64,000 nt of DNA from Cladocopium goreaui (GCA_947184155.2 CAMXCT020006500.1:108100-172099), one strand, 5' to 3'. Numbered from the stretch's first letter, positions 1 through 12,240 are shown. The notes: generated by a model not told the origin, from the sequence alone. A program made the numbers and translations.

Positions 1-234
1 AATTGTCATTTATAGTTAATTCCTGTTACGTAGCTATGGAAAATCACCATTTTAAAAGGTGACCGGCCTTGGGTACCGCGTTTGTTTTTTCACCGCATGG
101 AGATGACGGAATCATGTGGGGATCCCAGAAACCCATGCGACGTTTGGGAAACCATGGTTTTACCATGGGTTTTTAATGGGATTTCACCAAAAAAAGTAGT
201 GATTTACTGGGATTTAATGGGATTTAATCGGATT

Positions 235-354
235 TACCTGGCCTGGTAAACGTTTACATAACGAACTGGAAAGATCCACCATGCTATTAATGGGCAAATT
301 AACTATTTCGACTGGGCCATGTTCAATAGCTATGTAACAAATTACCAGAGGGTA
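235..354. repeat. Family 1 TIR element, mixed termini
   Basis: The left end reads TACCTGGCCTGGTAAACG and the right end TTACCAGAGGGTA. The core has the AATCACC/GGTAAATC-like blocks shared with other copies. Confidence 0.75.
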
Positions 355-463
355 TTCCCAATATAATCCCAATTAATCCCACCATGGTATAATGGCTAAT
401 AATGGTTACTATATAATGGTTAGTGATTGTCAGTAATGGTTAGTAATGGTGATTTATGGAATA

Positions 464-569
464 TACCCTCTGGTAATTTGTTACGCAGCTATTGAAAATT
501 GTCATTTATAGTTAATTTACCCATTAAAAATGGTGATTTTCCATGGCTATGTTGGGGTACCAGAGGGTA
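464..569. repeat. Family 1 TIR element (TACCCTCTGG subtype)
   Basis: It opens TACCCTCTGGTAATTTG and closes GGTACCAGAGGGTA. The core contains GTCATTTATAGTTAATTTACC. Confidence 0.8.
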
Positions 570-647
570 ACATTATCTAACCATTAAAATAAAAAAATGT
601 GATTTAGTGAGATTGAGTGGGATTTAACAAACACACCAACCATGATA

Positions 648-753
648 TACCCTCTGGTAGACTAAGATAGCTACGAAAATGACTATTTTTTATGGATAAA
701 TTTGCGAACTAGATGGGCAATCTATACCATATCTATGAGTTTACTGGAGGGTA
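648..753. repeat. Family 1 TIR element, diverged right end
   Basis: The left end is intact (TACCCTCTGGTAGAC). The right end has drifted to TTACTGGAGGGTA. Confidence 0.65.
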
Positions 754-1639
754 GCGGGCTTGAACCAACACGAATTAGAATATCATGGGATTTCATGAGA
801 TTCCACCAGCAAACTATTTGAACAGCTATGGAAAATTGCCCACTGACAAACGGTGGTGATGTTTCTGCGAACTGTTGAATTACCAGAGTGTAGGTGCATT
901 TAACCAAGCATTATACATACATATGGTGACATTGTTTGGGATATTTTCTGGGAAACAAAACTATGGGTGTATCACCCACATATTTTAGTGGGCTATGTCC
1001 AACAGAAATTTTCGGATTTAGATCAGGCTTAGTTCAGCACCAAAAGCTGTTCTCCCTGGATGGTTAGGATTGGCCTGATCCTTGCCAGGTCCAGCCGATT
1101 TTCCCCGAATGAATGGGACTCCAAATCCCATGGTTTCTGTTTTTGCCGTCAAATGCCGTGAAGTTCAATTGCCACCAGTCGCGGCAAATTGCCCAGATTT
1201 TTTTTGGGCAAATCGATGTAGCTAAGTCATGATTGCGATGATCCGTATCCATACAATCAGAAGCTTTGTATGCATAGTCAGCAGCGTATAACAATACCCG
1301 CAAGCCTGTGCGTACAATCTCCGCATTGATGCCAGAGTGCAATCTTGTATAGCCATAGTTTCAGGTTATGTAAACCCCACATATTTGTCGGTCACATGTT
1401 CTCATTTTTGGTTGTTGAATCATTATATAAATCACATCAGCCACACATCATTCATTTGGATTGTGAAATCCTTAGTTGTTCATGTTCATGCCTATAATCA
1501 TCATGCCTATAATAGTTATACTCCGGTAATAATTCGTATACATATAGCCACATTGACAACCAATAGAACCACTTTTTTTTGACAGCAATCCCCATGGCCA
1601 AACTGTGGATGGTGATTATGAAGCATGGTACATAATGGG

Positions 1640-1760
1640 ATAAACAATGATAAACCATGATAAACCATGATAAACCATAATAAACCATGATAAATCAACT
1701 ACTGGACCAACTGGTGCAGGATAACCATGATAAATCAACTACTGGACCAACTGGTGCAGG
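1640..1760. repeat. TAAACCATGA repeats and a 40-bp tandem duplication
   Basis: Four near copies of a 10-bp unit lead into two copies of a block that runs from ATAACCATGATAAATC to ACTGGTGCAGG. A related ACTGGTGCAGGATTTC fragment sits near 39550. Confidence 0.7.
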
Positions 1761-1837
1761 GTATTGTTCATCCACAATACTATTCAGCCGTGCCCCCCCC
1801 CAGCAATGTTTGTCGGTTTACACTCACCAACGATTTA

Positions 1838-1947
1838 TACCCTCTGGTAAACTGACAGTTTGCTATGGAAAATGGCCCATAGAAATAGATGGTTTCCCTA
1901 TTAAAAATGGTGATTTTCTATAGCTATGTAACAAATTACCAGAGGGT
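1838..1947. repeat. Family 1 TIR element
   Basis: It runs from TACCCTCTGGTAAACTG to AATTACCAGAGGGT. The core reads GGCCCATAGAAATAGATGG. Confidence 0.8.
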
Positions 1948-2503
1948 TCTTTCATCACCAATAACCTATGTCAACCAACTCACGAACCAGGGGCACCACC
2001 TGGCTATATATTTTCCATGAATAGACCGTCTAATTATTTCCCACTTCGTTCCCATAAAATGGTCGGCCGATTTTTTTTGTTGGTCAAGTCAAATCCTTTA
2101 ATATCACCAGCTTGGTAAAATCATGTGACATCCCAAGACATGCTCATTCTTTGTTGACCCAAACCCATTGAAATTGTAGTTTTGATACAGCAAATATCCC
2201 AGCCAATATCCCCACATGTTCCTGGTAAATCGCCATATATCATGGTTGGTTTGTTGGTTAAATCGCCGTGGAAATCAGAATTTTGGAGAATTCTCCTTGG
2301 TCAAATCATGCCGAATCGCCATTTCACCATACACGTCGCAACGGCACTGGCATGATGGGAATTGGATTGGGGTACTGTAACTAACCCCATATTTGGTGGA
2401 ATATACTGTATTGTTCATTGTTACAAGAAAACAGCTCACTAGAAAAATCAACATTTACCAACATGTTGAGTCTCTGAACCAAAGTTTCATGTGGACATCG
2501 CAG

Positions 2504-2569
2504 GCGGTTGACGAGAAGCCTCCAGCGGACGAACCAACCACAGGCTCCGCAGAGGCCCAAGGGGCCATG
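2504..2569 (+). CDS. Candidate exon, Pro/Glu/Ala-rich
   Basis: A GC-rich island begins after CATCGCAG and stays open for 22 codons in phase 0 (AVDEKPPADEPT, then GSAEAQGAM). A GT donor (GTGCGA) follows the ATG codon at 2567-2569. The composition resembles the linker exons of the large gene, but no similarity ties it there. It could belong to an upstream part of that gene or to another gene. Confidence 0.4.
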
Positions 2570-3111
2570 GTGCGACGGGATTCAACGTGATTTTGGCCCA
2601 AGATAATTTTTTGTTGTGTCTTATGGGTTTCATGTAATATATCTATAGTAGTATAGTGATATATATATATATATGTATATCAATGGTGGTTTCATGGGAT
2701 TTAAACTTTGAACCAACAAACTGGTGATTTTTTCTTATTTCTCTAATGGAATTTTTCAGGAAGATGATTTTGGTGTTTTCATGGGATTCAAAAACATTCA
2801 AAAATGGTGAATCGTGATGAAAAATAGCAATGAATTTATGGGGATATTCGGATGAAACATGGAGGGTACATGGGATGGAGTTCATATTTCTGACAAAAAA
2901 CACCATGGACTTCATACTGTACTATCTGTACTTGTGAAACAAGCATCATTGACCAACTCCGTGAGGCGGATTTTCATCGTAAAGATGAGGGATATTGCGA
3001 TTTTTGAATGTTGGTTGGTTTGTGGTTGATTCTTTTCAATCTGGCTCAAGCGACTGGATGGCGAATGTTTAATCCATTCTGAAAACAGCGATTTCCAAAG
3101 AATATATTGAA

Positions 3112-3218
3112 TACCCTCTGGTAAACGAACATAGCTATTGAACATGGCCATAGAAATAGTTGATTTTCCCATAAAAAAGGTGATTTTCCATAGTTATGTA
3201 AACGTTTACCAGAGGGTA
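3112..3218. repeat. Family 1 TIR element with long inner palindromes
   Basis: The left end is TACCCTCTGGTAAACGAAC. The right end is TAAACGTTTACCAGAGGGTA. Confidence 0.8.
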
Positions 3219-3929
3219 ACCAGCAAAGAATTTATGTTTTTTTTTTCAGGGTATTGTAGATTGGAACCTGTGAATGGGGGCTATTTACCGCGACAAGAAT
3301 TGGAGATTATGAACTGACCCCGTGTTTTTTATGGGACGAGACTGGGGCATTCTTTTCATGGTTCCACTGGGTAGTAGGCCCGAAAAAAACTGAGTATACA
3401 ATGGCTTACCTTGGGGTGATCAAACACAGCACTTGAAAATCCACGAAAAAAATGATGGTTTTACTGGGAAAATCATCTATCAGATATATCAGTGGGGGGT
3501 TTTCCAGCTAGCCTTGTTTGATGACCCGAGGATACATCATAGTAACCAGCAAAGGATATCTTGTTTTTTCCCACCTGCCAGCTGAGGGTCTCTAGATTTT
3601 TGCTTACAAAATGCCAGACATGTGGTGTTACAACATGCCCCCTCCAAGTACCTTCTCATAAACGCAAAAACACATACAAAAATACAATACACACAGACAT
3701 TCGCAACATATATGCAACACAAACATCTACATAACAAATGATAGTTATATAAAGCATACATGTCACATTGTGTTTCAACACTTCTGAACACATGTGTTAT
3801 CGTCTTTGTCGTTTGTGCCTATTTAGGCCACCACCTTATTGTGGTTACAAACTTTACACCCACTGTGCATTTCTCAATTGTTTACCCCCCTTGTTGTCCC
3901 TGCCGTCCCCAGCTCCGAGTTCTCACATC

Positions 3930-4770
3930 GTATTTATAGAATGCAAAAAAACAAATGCCTTTGCTGGGTACTTCCGTACAATCTGAAGAAGCAGGGCCAT
4001 TTTATAGAACCAAGTTGGGGGTTGTCCTGAAGACAGGCAGATGTCTACAGTATATGCAAATTCTCGCCCTTTCTTGCATTTATAGAATGCCTTTATCTGA
4101 AGATGGCTGGTATTTCTATTCTTCTTTTCACTGGAATCCATTTTATAGAACACAACCCAGATAAGTTTAAGATATCTATGCGACCACCGGGATATTTATA
4201 AAATGCTTTGTCCTGGGATTCATTGGTATTTCCCCCTCAGTTTCCAGAAAGGGCATTTTATAGGACACAGTGTAGGAGTTGAGGAGATTGCACATGAATG
4301 TATATTTCCAACAATAGAAGAACTACATTGGGTGCCATTTGATATTTCAAATGTTTGGCTTGATTACCTGCGTTTATTTGACTTTCTGCCATTACCTAAC
4401 CTGTAATTGAACATGCTGCCAGTGCGTAAACTGTAATTATTTTGAACCCGCTGCAAATACAGAAGCTAGTTTGGGTTTGACTTAACAGGGTATCCCAAAT
4501 GTGGTGGGTTTCTCTACTTTTGACGCCATTTGCTGTCAAACCCATTTTATAGATGGCATTGATGTGCATACATTGTTTAAGGGTTTTTCTAGCATCAAGG
4601 CATTTTATAGTGGTATTTGTTGCAAGTCCCATAAATGAACCCTGGCATTCCATAAAATCATAAATAAAAAATGTAAAACAAAATGTCATCGGGATATTTT
4701 CATCTTTGGACGCGTTGGCATAAAAACACAATTTTTTAAAATATCAATCTATATCTGCATTTTATATTGC
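3930..4770. repeat. Dispersed CATTTTATAGA motif cluster
   Basis: Variants of CATTTTATAGAA or TTTATAGAATGC occur near 3931, 3998, 4077, 4139, 4192, 4254, 4541, 4599 and 4756. The first six are 53-79 bp apart, and the intervals have little visible similarity. Confidence 0.6.
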
Positions 4771-4891
4771 AGAACTGCGGTTTTCCTAGGGCAACCCATT
4801 TTTATCAACTCCTAAAAATGCATATCATTTGTGAAATGCTAGGGTAGAGGTGGGTACCCATCAAGCAAGGGGGATATTTTATTAGAGTTGC

Positions 4892-4920
4892 CTTCTCCTT
4901 CTGCTTCTTCTCCTCGGGCA
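4892..4920 (-). CDS. Possible short minus-strand exon, Lys/Glu-rich
   Basis: On the minus strand, CCGGCAG is followed by codons for PEEKKQKEK and then a GC donor (AAG|GCAACT). The amino-acid make-up and AG|GC boundary match exons of the plus-strand gene. The exon is only 29 bp and on the opposite strand, so chance is a real alternative. Confidence 0.25.
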
Positions 4921-4983
4921 CTGCCGGACCTCAACTGCGAGCTCAGTCCCATTGAGATCTGGCGCTAGCGGTTGAGGTCAGGC

Positions 4984-5163
4984 AATGCCCATGTCAGAGA
5001 GACTGCCAGATAGAATGCTAGAATAGATGCCAGATAGAATGCCAACATGAATGAATCTGTGAATAGATGCCAGGTAGAATGCCAGAATGGATGCTAGAAA
5101 AAATGTCAGAATAGATGCCAGATAGAATGCCAGAAAGAATGTCAAAACAGATGGCAGACAGAA
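4984..5163. repeat. AGAATGCCAGA short tandem repeat
   Basis: Interleaved units of GATGCCAGATAGAATGCC and AGAATGTCAGAA continue for about 180 bp and run straight into the 64-bp satellite. Confidence 0.8.
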
Positions 5164-6938
5164 TGGTTCAATCCCAATTTTGCCACCATTTGTGTTGGTT
5201 CAACCCTGATTTTACCAGGATTTGTGTTGGTTCAATTCCCATCTTACCACCATTTGTGTTGGTTCAACCCTGATTTTACCAGGATTTGTGTTGGTTCAAT
5301 TCCCATCTTACCACCATTTGTGTGGGTTCAACCCTGATTTTACCAGGATTTGTGTTGGTTCAATTCCCATCTTACCACCATTTGTGTTGGTTCAACCCTG
5401 ATTTTACCAGGATTTGTGTTGGTTCAATTCCATCTTACCACCATGTGTAAGTTGGTTACACCTGATTTACCAGCGCATTATGTGTTGGTCAATTTCCCCA
5501 TCTTACCACCCATTTGTGTTGGTTCAACCTGATTTTACAGGCATTTGACTGTCGGGTTAAATCCATCTTACCACCATTTGTGTTGGTTCAACCCTGATTT
5601 TACCAGGATTTGTGTTGGTTCAATTCCCATCTTACCACCATTTGTGTTGGTTCAACCCTGATTTTACCAGGATTTGTGTTGGTTCAATTCCCATCTTACC
5701 ACCATTTGTGTGGGTTCAACCCTGATTTTACCAGGATTTGTGTTGGTTCAATTCCCATCTTACCACCATTTGTGTTGGTTCAACCCTGATTTTACCAGGA
5801 TTTGTGTTGGTTCAATTCCCATCTTACCACCATTTGTGTTGGTTCAACCCTGATTTTACCAGGATTTGTGATTGGTCAATTCCATCTTACCACCATTTGT
5901 AGTGGGTTCACCTGATTACCAGGATTTGTGTTGCGTTCAATTTCCCATCTTACCACCATCTTTGTGTGGGTTCAACCCTGATTTTTTATACCAGATTTGT
6001 GTTGGTTCAATTCCCATCTACCACCATTTGTGCCGTTCACACTAGAATTTTACCAGGATTTAGGTTCGAGTCAATTCCCATCTTACGCCACCATTGATGT
6101 TGTTCAACCCTGATTTACCAGGATTGCCTGTGCCGTTCAATTCCCACATCTTACCACATTTGTAGTTAGGTTCAACCCTGATTTTCACCAGGATTGTGTA
6201 TGGTTCATTCCACATCTTACCACAATTTGTGTTGTTCAACCCTGATTGTTACCAGGTTTGTGTTGGTCAATTTCCCCATTTACCACCATTTTAGTGCTGA
6301 TGACAAGCTTCAACCCTGATTTTACCAGGATTTGTGTTGGTTCAATTCCCATCTTACCTCCATTTGTGTTGGTTCAACCCTGATTTTACCAGGATTTGTG
6401 TTGGTTCAATTCCCATCTTACCACCATTTGTGTTGTTCAACCCTGATTTTACCAGGATTTGTGTTGGTTCAATTCCCATCTTACCACCATTTGTGTTGGT
6501 TCAACCCTGATTTTACCAGGATTTGTGTTGGTTCAATTCCCATCTTACCACCATTTGTGTTGGTTCAACCCTGATTTTACCAGGATTTGTGTTGGTTCAA
6601 TTCCCATCTTACCACCATTTGTGTTGGTTCAACCCTGATTTTACCAGGATTTGTGTTGGTTCAATCCCATCTTTACCACCATTTGTTTTGGTTCAACCCT
6701 ATTTTTACCAGGATGTGGTTGGTTCAATTCCCTTACCACCATTTGTGTTGGTTCACCCTGATTTTTACCAGGATTTGTGTTGTTGTTGGTTCAACCCTTT
6801 TACCAGGATTTGTGTTGGTTCAATTCCCATCTTACCACCATTTGTGTTGGTTCAACCCTGATTTTACCAGGATTTGTGTTGGTTCAATTCCCATCTTACC
6901 ACCATTTGTGTTGGTTCAACCCTGATTTTACCATAATT
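5164..6938. repeat. 64-bp satellite array, about 27 copies
   Basis: The unit contains GGTTCAACCCTGATTTTACC, AGGATTTGTGTTGGTTC and AATTCCCATCTTACCACC. Both flanks have nearly perfect copies. Copies at about 5430-5570 and 5865-6310 are littered with single-base indels. The long frames in it (MCWFNSHLTT...) arise because the unit lacks stops in one frame; they are not genes. Confidence 0.95.
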
Positions 6939-6982
6939 TTTCAATGTTTTGTTGTTTTCCCCCTTGGCACAGCCACTGTCAG

Positions 6983-7072
6983 GAGCCTCTGGCGGCTCCG
7001 AGTGAGACCTGCAAAGCAGCACAGGACGCGAGACCGAAAACAGCGCAGTCTTCAGCGACCCTACTTCGAGGG
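6983..7072 (+). CDS. Candidate exon, Ala/Pro/Ser/Thr-rich
   Basis: After the satellite, CTGTCAG|GAG opens a 30-codon phase 0 frame: EPLAAPSETCKAAQDARPK, then TAQSSATLLRG. It ends at a strong GT donor (GTAAAC). Its phase is compatible with the candidate exon at 2504. An earlier acceptor (CACAG at 6968-6972) is possible. The function of such a low-complexity segment cannot be told. Confidence 0.45.
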
Positions 7073-7171
7073 GTAAACCTTGATGAGTTTGGGAAACCAT
7101 GGCTTTTTACCATGGGTTTTTAATGGGATTTCACCCAAAAAAATGGTGATTTACCGGGATTTAATGGGATT

Positions 7172-7292
7172 TACCTGGCCTGGTAAACGTTTACATAACG
7201 AACTGGAAAGATCCACCATTTTGAATGGGTCAATCAACTATAAAGTATAAATGGCCATTTTCAATAGCAAACTGTTTGTTTACCAGAGGGTA
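7172..7292. repeat. Family 1 TIR element, mixed termini
   Basis: The left end TACCTGGCCTGGTAAACG is nearly the same as the copy at 235. The right end is TTTACCAGAGGGTA. Confidence 0.8.
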
Positions 7293-7499
7293 GTAATTGA
7301 ATATGCATCCGAGTTTCTAAGTCGGTAACAACGGTAGCAACCTTAGCATTTGCCAGCTAGATGAATTTTTAGACCAAGATTGGAAGCCACTTCGACTTGT
7401 GGAAAAGGTTCCACGTAGCGTAGCGTTTTGTGTAGCGCAATGTAATGCATGAAGTTGATGTAATAAATGTAATGATGGTATGTATGTTTGTCTGCTTTT

Positions 7500-7830
7500 C
7501 TGTATGTATGTACGCATGCATGTAACGTAATGTACTGTAGTGTAATGTAATGTAAGTTGTGATGTAAATGCAGTGAAAATTCTATGTAAATGTAATATTA
7601 AATATAGTGCAATGTAATGCCAATGTAATAACAATGTAATGTAATATGATGTAAGGTAAAGTAAAGTAATGTAATGTAATGTAGTGTGATGAAACTTAGT
7701 GTAATGAAATGTAGTGTAGTGTAACGTAATGTAAAGTAATGTAATGTAATTTGATGTGACGTGATGAAGCTTAATGTACTGTAATGTAATGTAATGTAGT
7801 GTAAAGTAATGTCATGTAATGTGATGTAAC
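7500..7830. repeat. (TAATG)n degenerate microsatellite
   Basis: GTAATGTAATG units interspersed with TAGTG and TGATG variants continue for about 330 bp. Confidence 0.9.
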
Positions 7831-7832
7831 GT

Positions 7833-7960
7833 AAGTATGTCTGTCTGTTTGTTTGTCTGTTTGTTTGTTTGTCTGCCTGTCTGCCTGTCTGCCTGCCTGC
7901 CCGTCCTTCCGTCTGTCCGTATGAACGAATGTATGTATGTTCGTATGTTCGTATGTAGTG
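7833..7960. repeat. CTGTTTGT / CTGCCTGT / GTATGTTC microsatellite
   Basis: A pyrimidine/G run grades from CTGTTTGT through CTGCCTGT to TATGTTCG. The frame through it (VCLFVCLFVCL) is an artefact. Confidence 0.9.
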
Positions 7961-8777
7961 TATGTTCCACTCAAGCGTATTTTCAGCATGGTAAGGATAA
8001 CTGTCGCAAAATGGCCGAAGGTTTCACGTTTGTGAACTGGAATCTGGTCTGCTACCATGATTACCATGTACATGATGGTACATGATAGCCACTTTTGGGA
8101 GTTATCATAAGTAAGTGTAAGATTTGCCTAATTTACAACCCATATATATATATACCATATACCAAAAACATGGTGAATGTGGACGGATATATATATATAT
8201 ATACACTAATTTACAACCCTTTGTAGCTACGGGGTGTTGAGAGCTACCCTTTGATTCATAAAACTTGGGTGCATCTCCCCCGTGGGGTCGTGACTGTCGC
8301 CCGAAAACGTCCAATTGGAAAAAGGGGAAAAAAACAAAAAGAATACCGTTTCCAATTTAGGTTCGTTTATTTTTTTCCAAATTCACTAGAAAGTTTCTAT
8401 TTGTAGTTTTATTTGAGCAAAAACATGTTCCCATGTCAAAAAGTGCAATCAACATAGGTCAGAGTAGCTGGAAAATCCGTTGCAGAGAAGAACACCTGCA
8501 GCAATTGACATAGCGCAGCACGAGTGTTCTGGGATTTCAGTATGTGACTGTGTGCATGTTTATATTACTTATAAGACCATATCAAACCAATATAGATGTA
8601 CATATTACACAATCATCGATTGAGCACCTAAATGTTTTTCCAAAATATGGTAAGCCAAATACAATAATCAAACATATTACACAAGACCTCAAGTGTGTTT
8701 TTTTTTCCTACGGCTTAGCAACAAACAAAGTGACCAGAAAGACCGTCGATGTCGTCGTCTCAACTCACAGACGGCAG

Positions 8778-8822
8778 GAGCAGGATGGGAGCTCCAATGT
8801 CCAAGAGGCAATGGTAGAAGAG
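8778..8822 (+). CDS. Candidate exon, Glu-rich
   Basis: GGCAG|GAG starts a phase 0 frame reading EQDGSSNVQEAMVEE and ending at an AG|GC donor (GAG|GCGGTC). A GT donor nine bases earlier (ATG|GTAGAA) is an alternative. It is compatible in phase with the exons at 2504 and 6983. Confidence 0.35.
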
Positions 8823-8992
8823 GCGGTCCGGGCGCTTCACCCCAGATCGATGTTGGGAGATTTCGGGGGGATTTTTGGGTTCTGGCTGGGGCCTTATCAA
8901 AATTTGGTGGACCCAAAAAAATGTTTCTGGGAAACTCACAAGTGGAGCCCAAAGCTCATTTTCACTTGATGCTACATGTTCACCATTTTCCA

Positions 8993-9113
8993 TTTGGTGG
9001 TTTGGAACATGAATGGATTATGTTTCCCATCATATTGGGAATGTCGTAACCCCACTGACGAAGTCCATCATTTTTCAGAGGGGTAGGGCTCAACCACCAG
9101 ATACCACCAACCA
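8993..9113. repeat. Family 2 TIR element
   Basis: It runs from TTTGGTGGTTTGGAACATG to ATACCACCAACCAG and carries the AACTGACGAA-like core (here CACTGACGAAG) and CATTTTTCAGAGGGGTAG. A partial family 3 sequence (TTATAAATTGGTTTATAATC) abuts it to about 9177. Confidence 0.75.
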
Positions 9114-9306
9114 GTCATAAGTTATAAATTGGTTTATAATCCCATTAACTAGTTCGTTATATCTACTATAAACCATAGAATTCAGCATAGAGGCTCAACC
9201 CATTAAACGTGGCTTTTCCATTTTCGGTTTCACTATTGGGCTCCACTGGTGAATCATCACCCACTTTTGATGGGACTGCCAGACGTCCCATGGAGGTTTG
9301 GGGCAG

Positions 9307-9345
9307 CCCAGCGGTGCACTCGCGAGGATGCGCGAATCCTGCTGG
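9307..9345 (+). CDS. Candidate short exon
   Basis: GGGGCAG is followed by 13 open codons in phase 0 (PSGALARMRESCW) and a consensus GT donor (GTGAGT). The other frame (QRCTREDARILL) is also open, so phase is not settled. It is a GC-rich island in AT-rich surroundings. I do not recognise it. Confidence 0.3.
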
Positions 9346-10372
9346 GTGAGTTGTGTATCCTCTGGAAATCATGGGAAAAATTCATGGGATTTTATGGGAA
9401 ATTCATGTAAATCATATAAGTTTCCCCTCTGAATTCATCTTTCATGGGAATTTCATGGATTTCACGGGACTGCCGAGCCGGCAGATCCCCGGTCACTCGT
9501 TCGAGCGAGCCGGTTGCTGGGATCTCCCTGGTGGCACCAGATGAATAACCTTTTTGTGGGATGAACATGAGATAGGTATTCATTGAACTCATCTGGTTAT
9601 ATGGAAATATCATCTGGTTTATGGATGTTTATGGTTAATATTCCCATAGATCTAAGGTATTCATCTGGTTTATGAATATATCTATGTGGGATGGTTGATG
9701 TGAGGTCATAGGTCATGTCGGAAATCTTTGTTCGGTTTATGAAACTGGACAAATCGCATACGGTACTCGTATCGTCCGATGGAAAAAAAACCCATGACAG
9801 TCATGTCATGGTTGGTTTGTGGGATGGTTTTTATGACATAAACGGTTTACCACGTATATTCCCATTGTATCTCATTATATCCCATATCCCGTTATATATC
9901 GTTATATATCGTTATTCCAATGCCATGAAAAATCCTCTACAGATCATGTCCATGATATGAGGATACGAAGCAACATATGAGGATATTTTCACAGGCGTGC
10001 TCCAGGCGACCAATCATCGCCATATTTTGGGCAAAATCCGCCACTTTTGGTGGAGCGCTGCAGATGTCCGGTGGGATTTGCACAGAGAAACTGGCAAAGA
10101 TTGAACAGATATGAACAGATCAACGGAACATGTCGGTGACTGATCAGTGATAATTTGTCAATCCTGGATGAATAACCCCAAGCGGCTGTTTAATTGGGAG
10201 GGTGCCATAAAAAAGTATTAGATTAATATGTCTATTGGAGTACCCCCCCTAATTGTCATGGTTTAGTTTCATCCGGGGTTGACATATTACTAACTTGCAA
10301 TGCTGCCACACTTCACAGAGACACCTTCAATTCATTGAGATCATCGTTTAGGTGCATTTCCTGGATGTTGGC

Positions 10373-10494
10373 TACCCGGCCTGGTAAACGTTTGCAGTTT
10401 GCGACATAGAAAATGCCCCTAGAAATAGTGAGTTTTCCCATGCAAAATGCATGGTGATGTTCCAGTTCGTTATGTAAACGTTTACCAGAGGGTA
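10373..10494. repeat. Family 1 TIR element (TACCCGGCCTGG / CCAGAGGGTA)
   Basis: The left terminus belongs to the CCCGGCC subtype and the right terminus to the CAGAGGG subtype. The core has GTTTGCGACATAGAAAATG. Confidence 0.8.
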
Positions 10495-11335
10495 ATTCAC
10501 TGATGGTCCAAAATCTTTCCCGTTTTCCATAGTTTCTGAACAGCAATTGCTGAGGACATCAGATTTCGACTTTTTGAATCTTTTTGACCCGTGATGAATA
10601 TATACAGCAATGTTGGACCTGTTTTCCAAATTCCGCTGTCGCCACCATTGAATTCCAGTATACTTCAATTTTTTTCTGGTTAAACACCATTTAGTTATAT
10701 TTCACTTGCATTCAATAGGGGTTGGTAATGGTTGGTAAATGTCCCTTTTTGGGGATTTTGAACATCACCTTCGAGTATTTGTTCGAGATTATATCCCCAA
10801 TAGTTGGGTGATGTATAATTAGGACATGTACCAACCCCTGTTCAATCACCAACAAACTTAGATGTGCCATGGAGTTAGTGAAATGACTATCCTATGTTTT
10901 ACCCCGTACTTTCGTTGGTTGAATTTCACGCAACGATCATTTTTTGTTCTGAGAAAATCGGAAGGAAACTCCGTGCAGAGCGATGCACTGGGAACAAAGG
11001 TGCATCCAGGGGGGAGTGGGCCATCAAGCAGATTTCCATATGGGGGGTTCCGTAAATGGGGGTACCCCAATTGCTGGTTGGTTTACAATGGACAGTCCCA
11101 ATCTAAAATGGATGATTTAGGGGTAGCCCCCATTTTAATTGTATTATGGTATCCCATTTTTAGACACAACCGGCAAACTAGCGAATTTCGGCTATAAAAA
11201 TAGAATTCAATCGGCATTTGGTGATACAAGGCATAGACGTTCGAACAAACGATGCGTATTTTCACCTTCGACCTACAAAACTGAGTATAGAAACGGTGAA
11301 AAGTGGTGCAAACATGAGATTGAATAAAAGATATA

Positions 11336-11436
11336 CTGGTTGGTGGTATGGAACATTTTTTTATTTTCCATAATATATGGGATAATCCTTCCCAGTGACT
11401 AATATTTTTCAAGATGGTTATTGCACCACCAACCAG
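11336..11436. repeat. Family 2 TIR element
   Basis: It runs from CTGGTTGGTGGTATGGAAC to TTGCACCACCAACCAG, with the AAGATGGTTATTGCACC right arm variant. Confidence 0.85.
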
Positions 11437-11568
11437 TATAGGCTATACGTGCCGTGCGTCTTGACAAGAGTGGTAGGGAACCACTTGAAATGGGAGCATC
11501 TTTGGTGCCATGGGGAATCAGCAGATGTAGCCGATCACCATTTTTCATGTTCACCCCAGTAAATGTGT

Positions 11569-11689
11569 TACCCGGCCTGGTAAACGTTTACAGTTTGCGA
11601 CATAGGAAATGGCCCAGTTGAAATAGTTGATTTCCCATGAAAAATGCATGGTGATTTTCCATAGTTATGTAAACGTTTACCAGAGGGTA
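11569..11689. repeat. Family 1 TIR element (TACCCGGCCTGG left end)
   Basis: It opens TACCCGGCCTGGTAAACG and closes AAACGTTTACCAGAGGGTA. The core has GGCCCAGTTGAAATAGTTG. Confidence 0.85.
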
Positions 11690-12240
11690 TATATAAATGT
11701 GGACGAAGTAAGCATCCTTACATATCCTTAGCCTACTGGTAACTGGGGTACAACTAACCGTAACTAAGCCACACACGCGATTCGTGGTGTGAAAGACTAA
11801 CCACAGGGTGATGAAATTAGGATGGTTTTTGAACGACACCACCGCATTGTTTCATGTTTGCTGATGGGAAACACTGGTATGGTTTCAATACGGTATCAGA
11901 ATCAGGTGAAAGTCCCTGGTATTTTGTTACAAGTGGGGGTGGCAGATTTAGATCCTTCAATGATGGAATTGATTGAACATAGGCTACATAACTATGGAAA
12001 ACCACCATTTTTTATGGGAAAATCAACTATTTCTATGGCAATTTTCAATAGCTTTTTCGGTGGGAAAGATGGCCTTCCATGATGGAACCAATGGTAAAAC
12101 ATGATGGAAAAAGGTGTCAAGCGCAAACATGAAAAAATATGCTCTTTTTGGATCCGACTTTCCCTCGCTTTCGGAACGAGCTGAACTCGATCCCTTTTGG
12201 GTTCTGGACGTGAAACGCCTTCGAAACGCATTTTTTTTTT

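Larger units (their letters stand above)
1..2503. other. Non-coding stretch with TIR elements and degenerate ATTTAATGGGATTT repeats
   Basis: I see no convincing exon here. The stretch holds four family 1 elements, GGTTAGTAATGG-like short repeats (about 395-455) and a TAAACCATGA run with a duplicated 40-bp block (1640-1760). A repeat-poor patch at 1020-1340 has a 92-codon minus-strand frame with no recognisable features. Confidence 0.5.
2570..4891. other. Putative intron or intergenic DNA
   Basis: It holds one family 1 element (3112-3218), ATGGGATTT-type degenerate repeats and the TTTATAGA motif cluster (3930-4770). I see no plus-strand exon. Confidence 0.4.
7073..8777. other. Putative intron, mostly repeats
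   Basis: It holds a family 1 element, the TAATG and CTGT microsatellites, short AT microsatellites (8146-8205) and unremarkable AT-rich DNA. Confidence 0.4.

Noticed and set aside
6332-7076. Series of Trp/Phe/Cys-rich frames (CWFNSHLTT)
   Set aside because: They are translations of the 64-bp satellite, whose period shifts frame by one base each unit; there are no gene signals.
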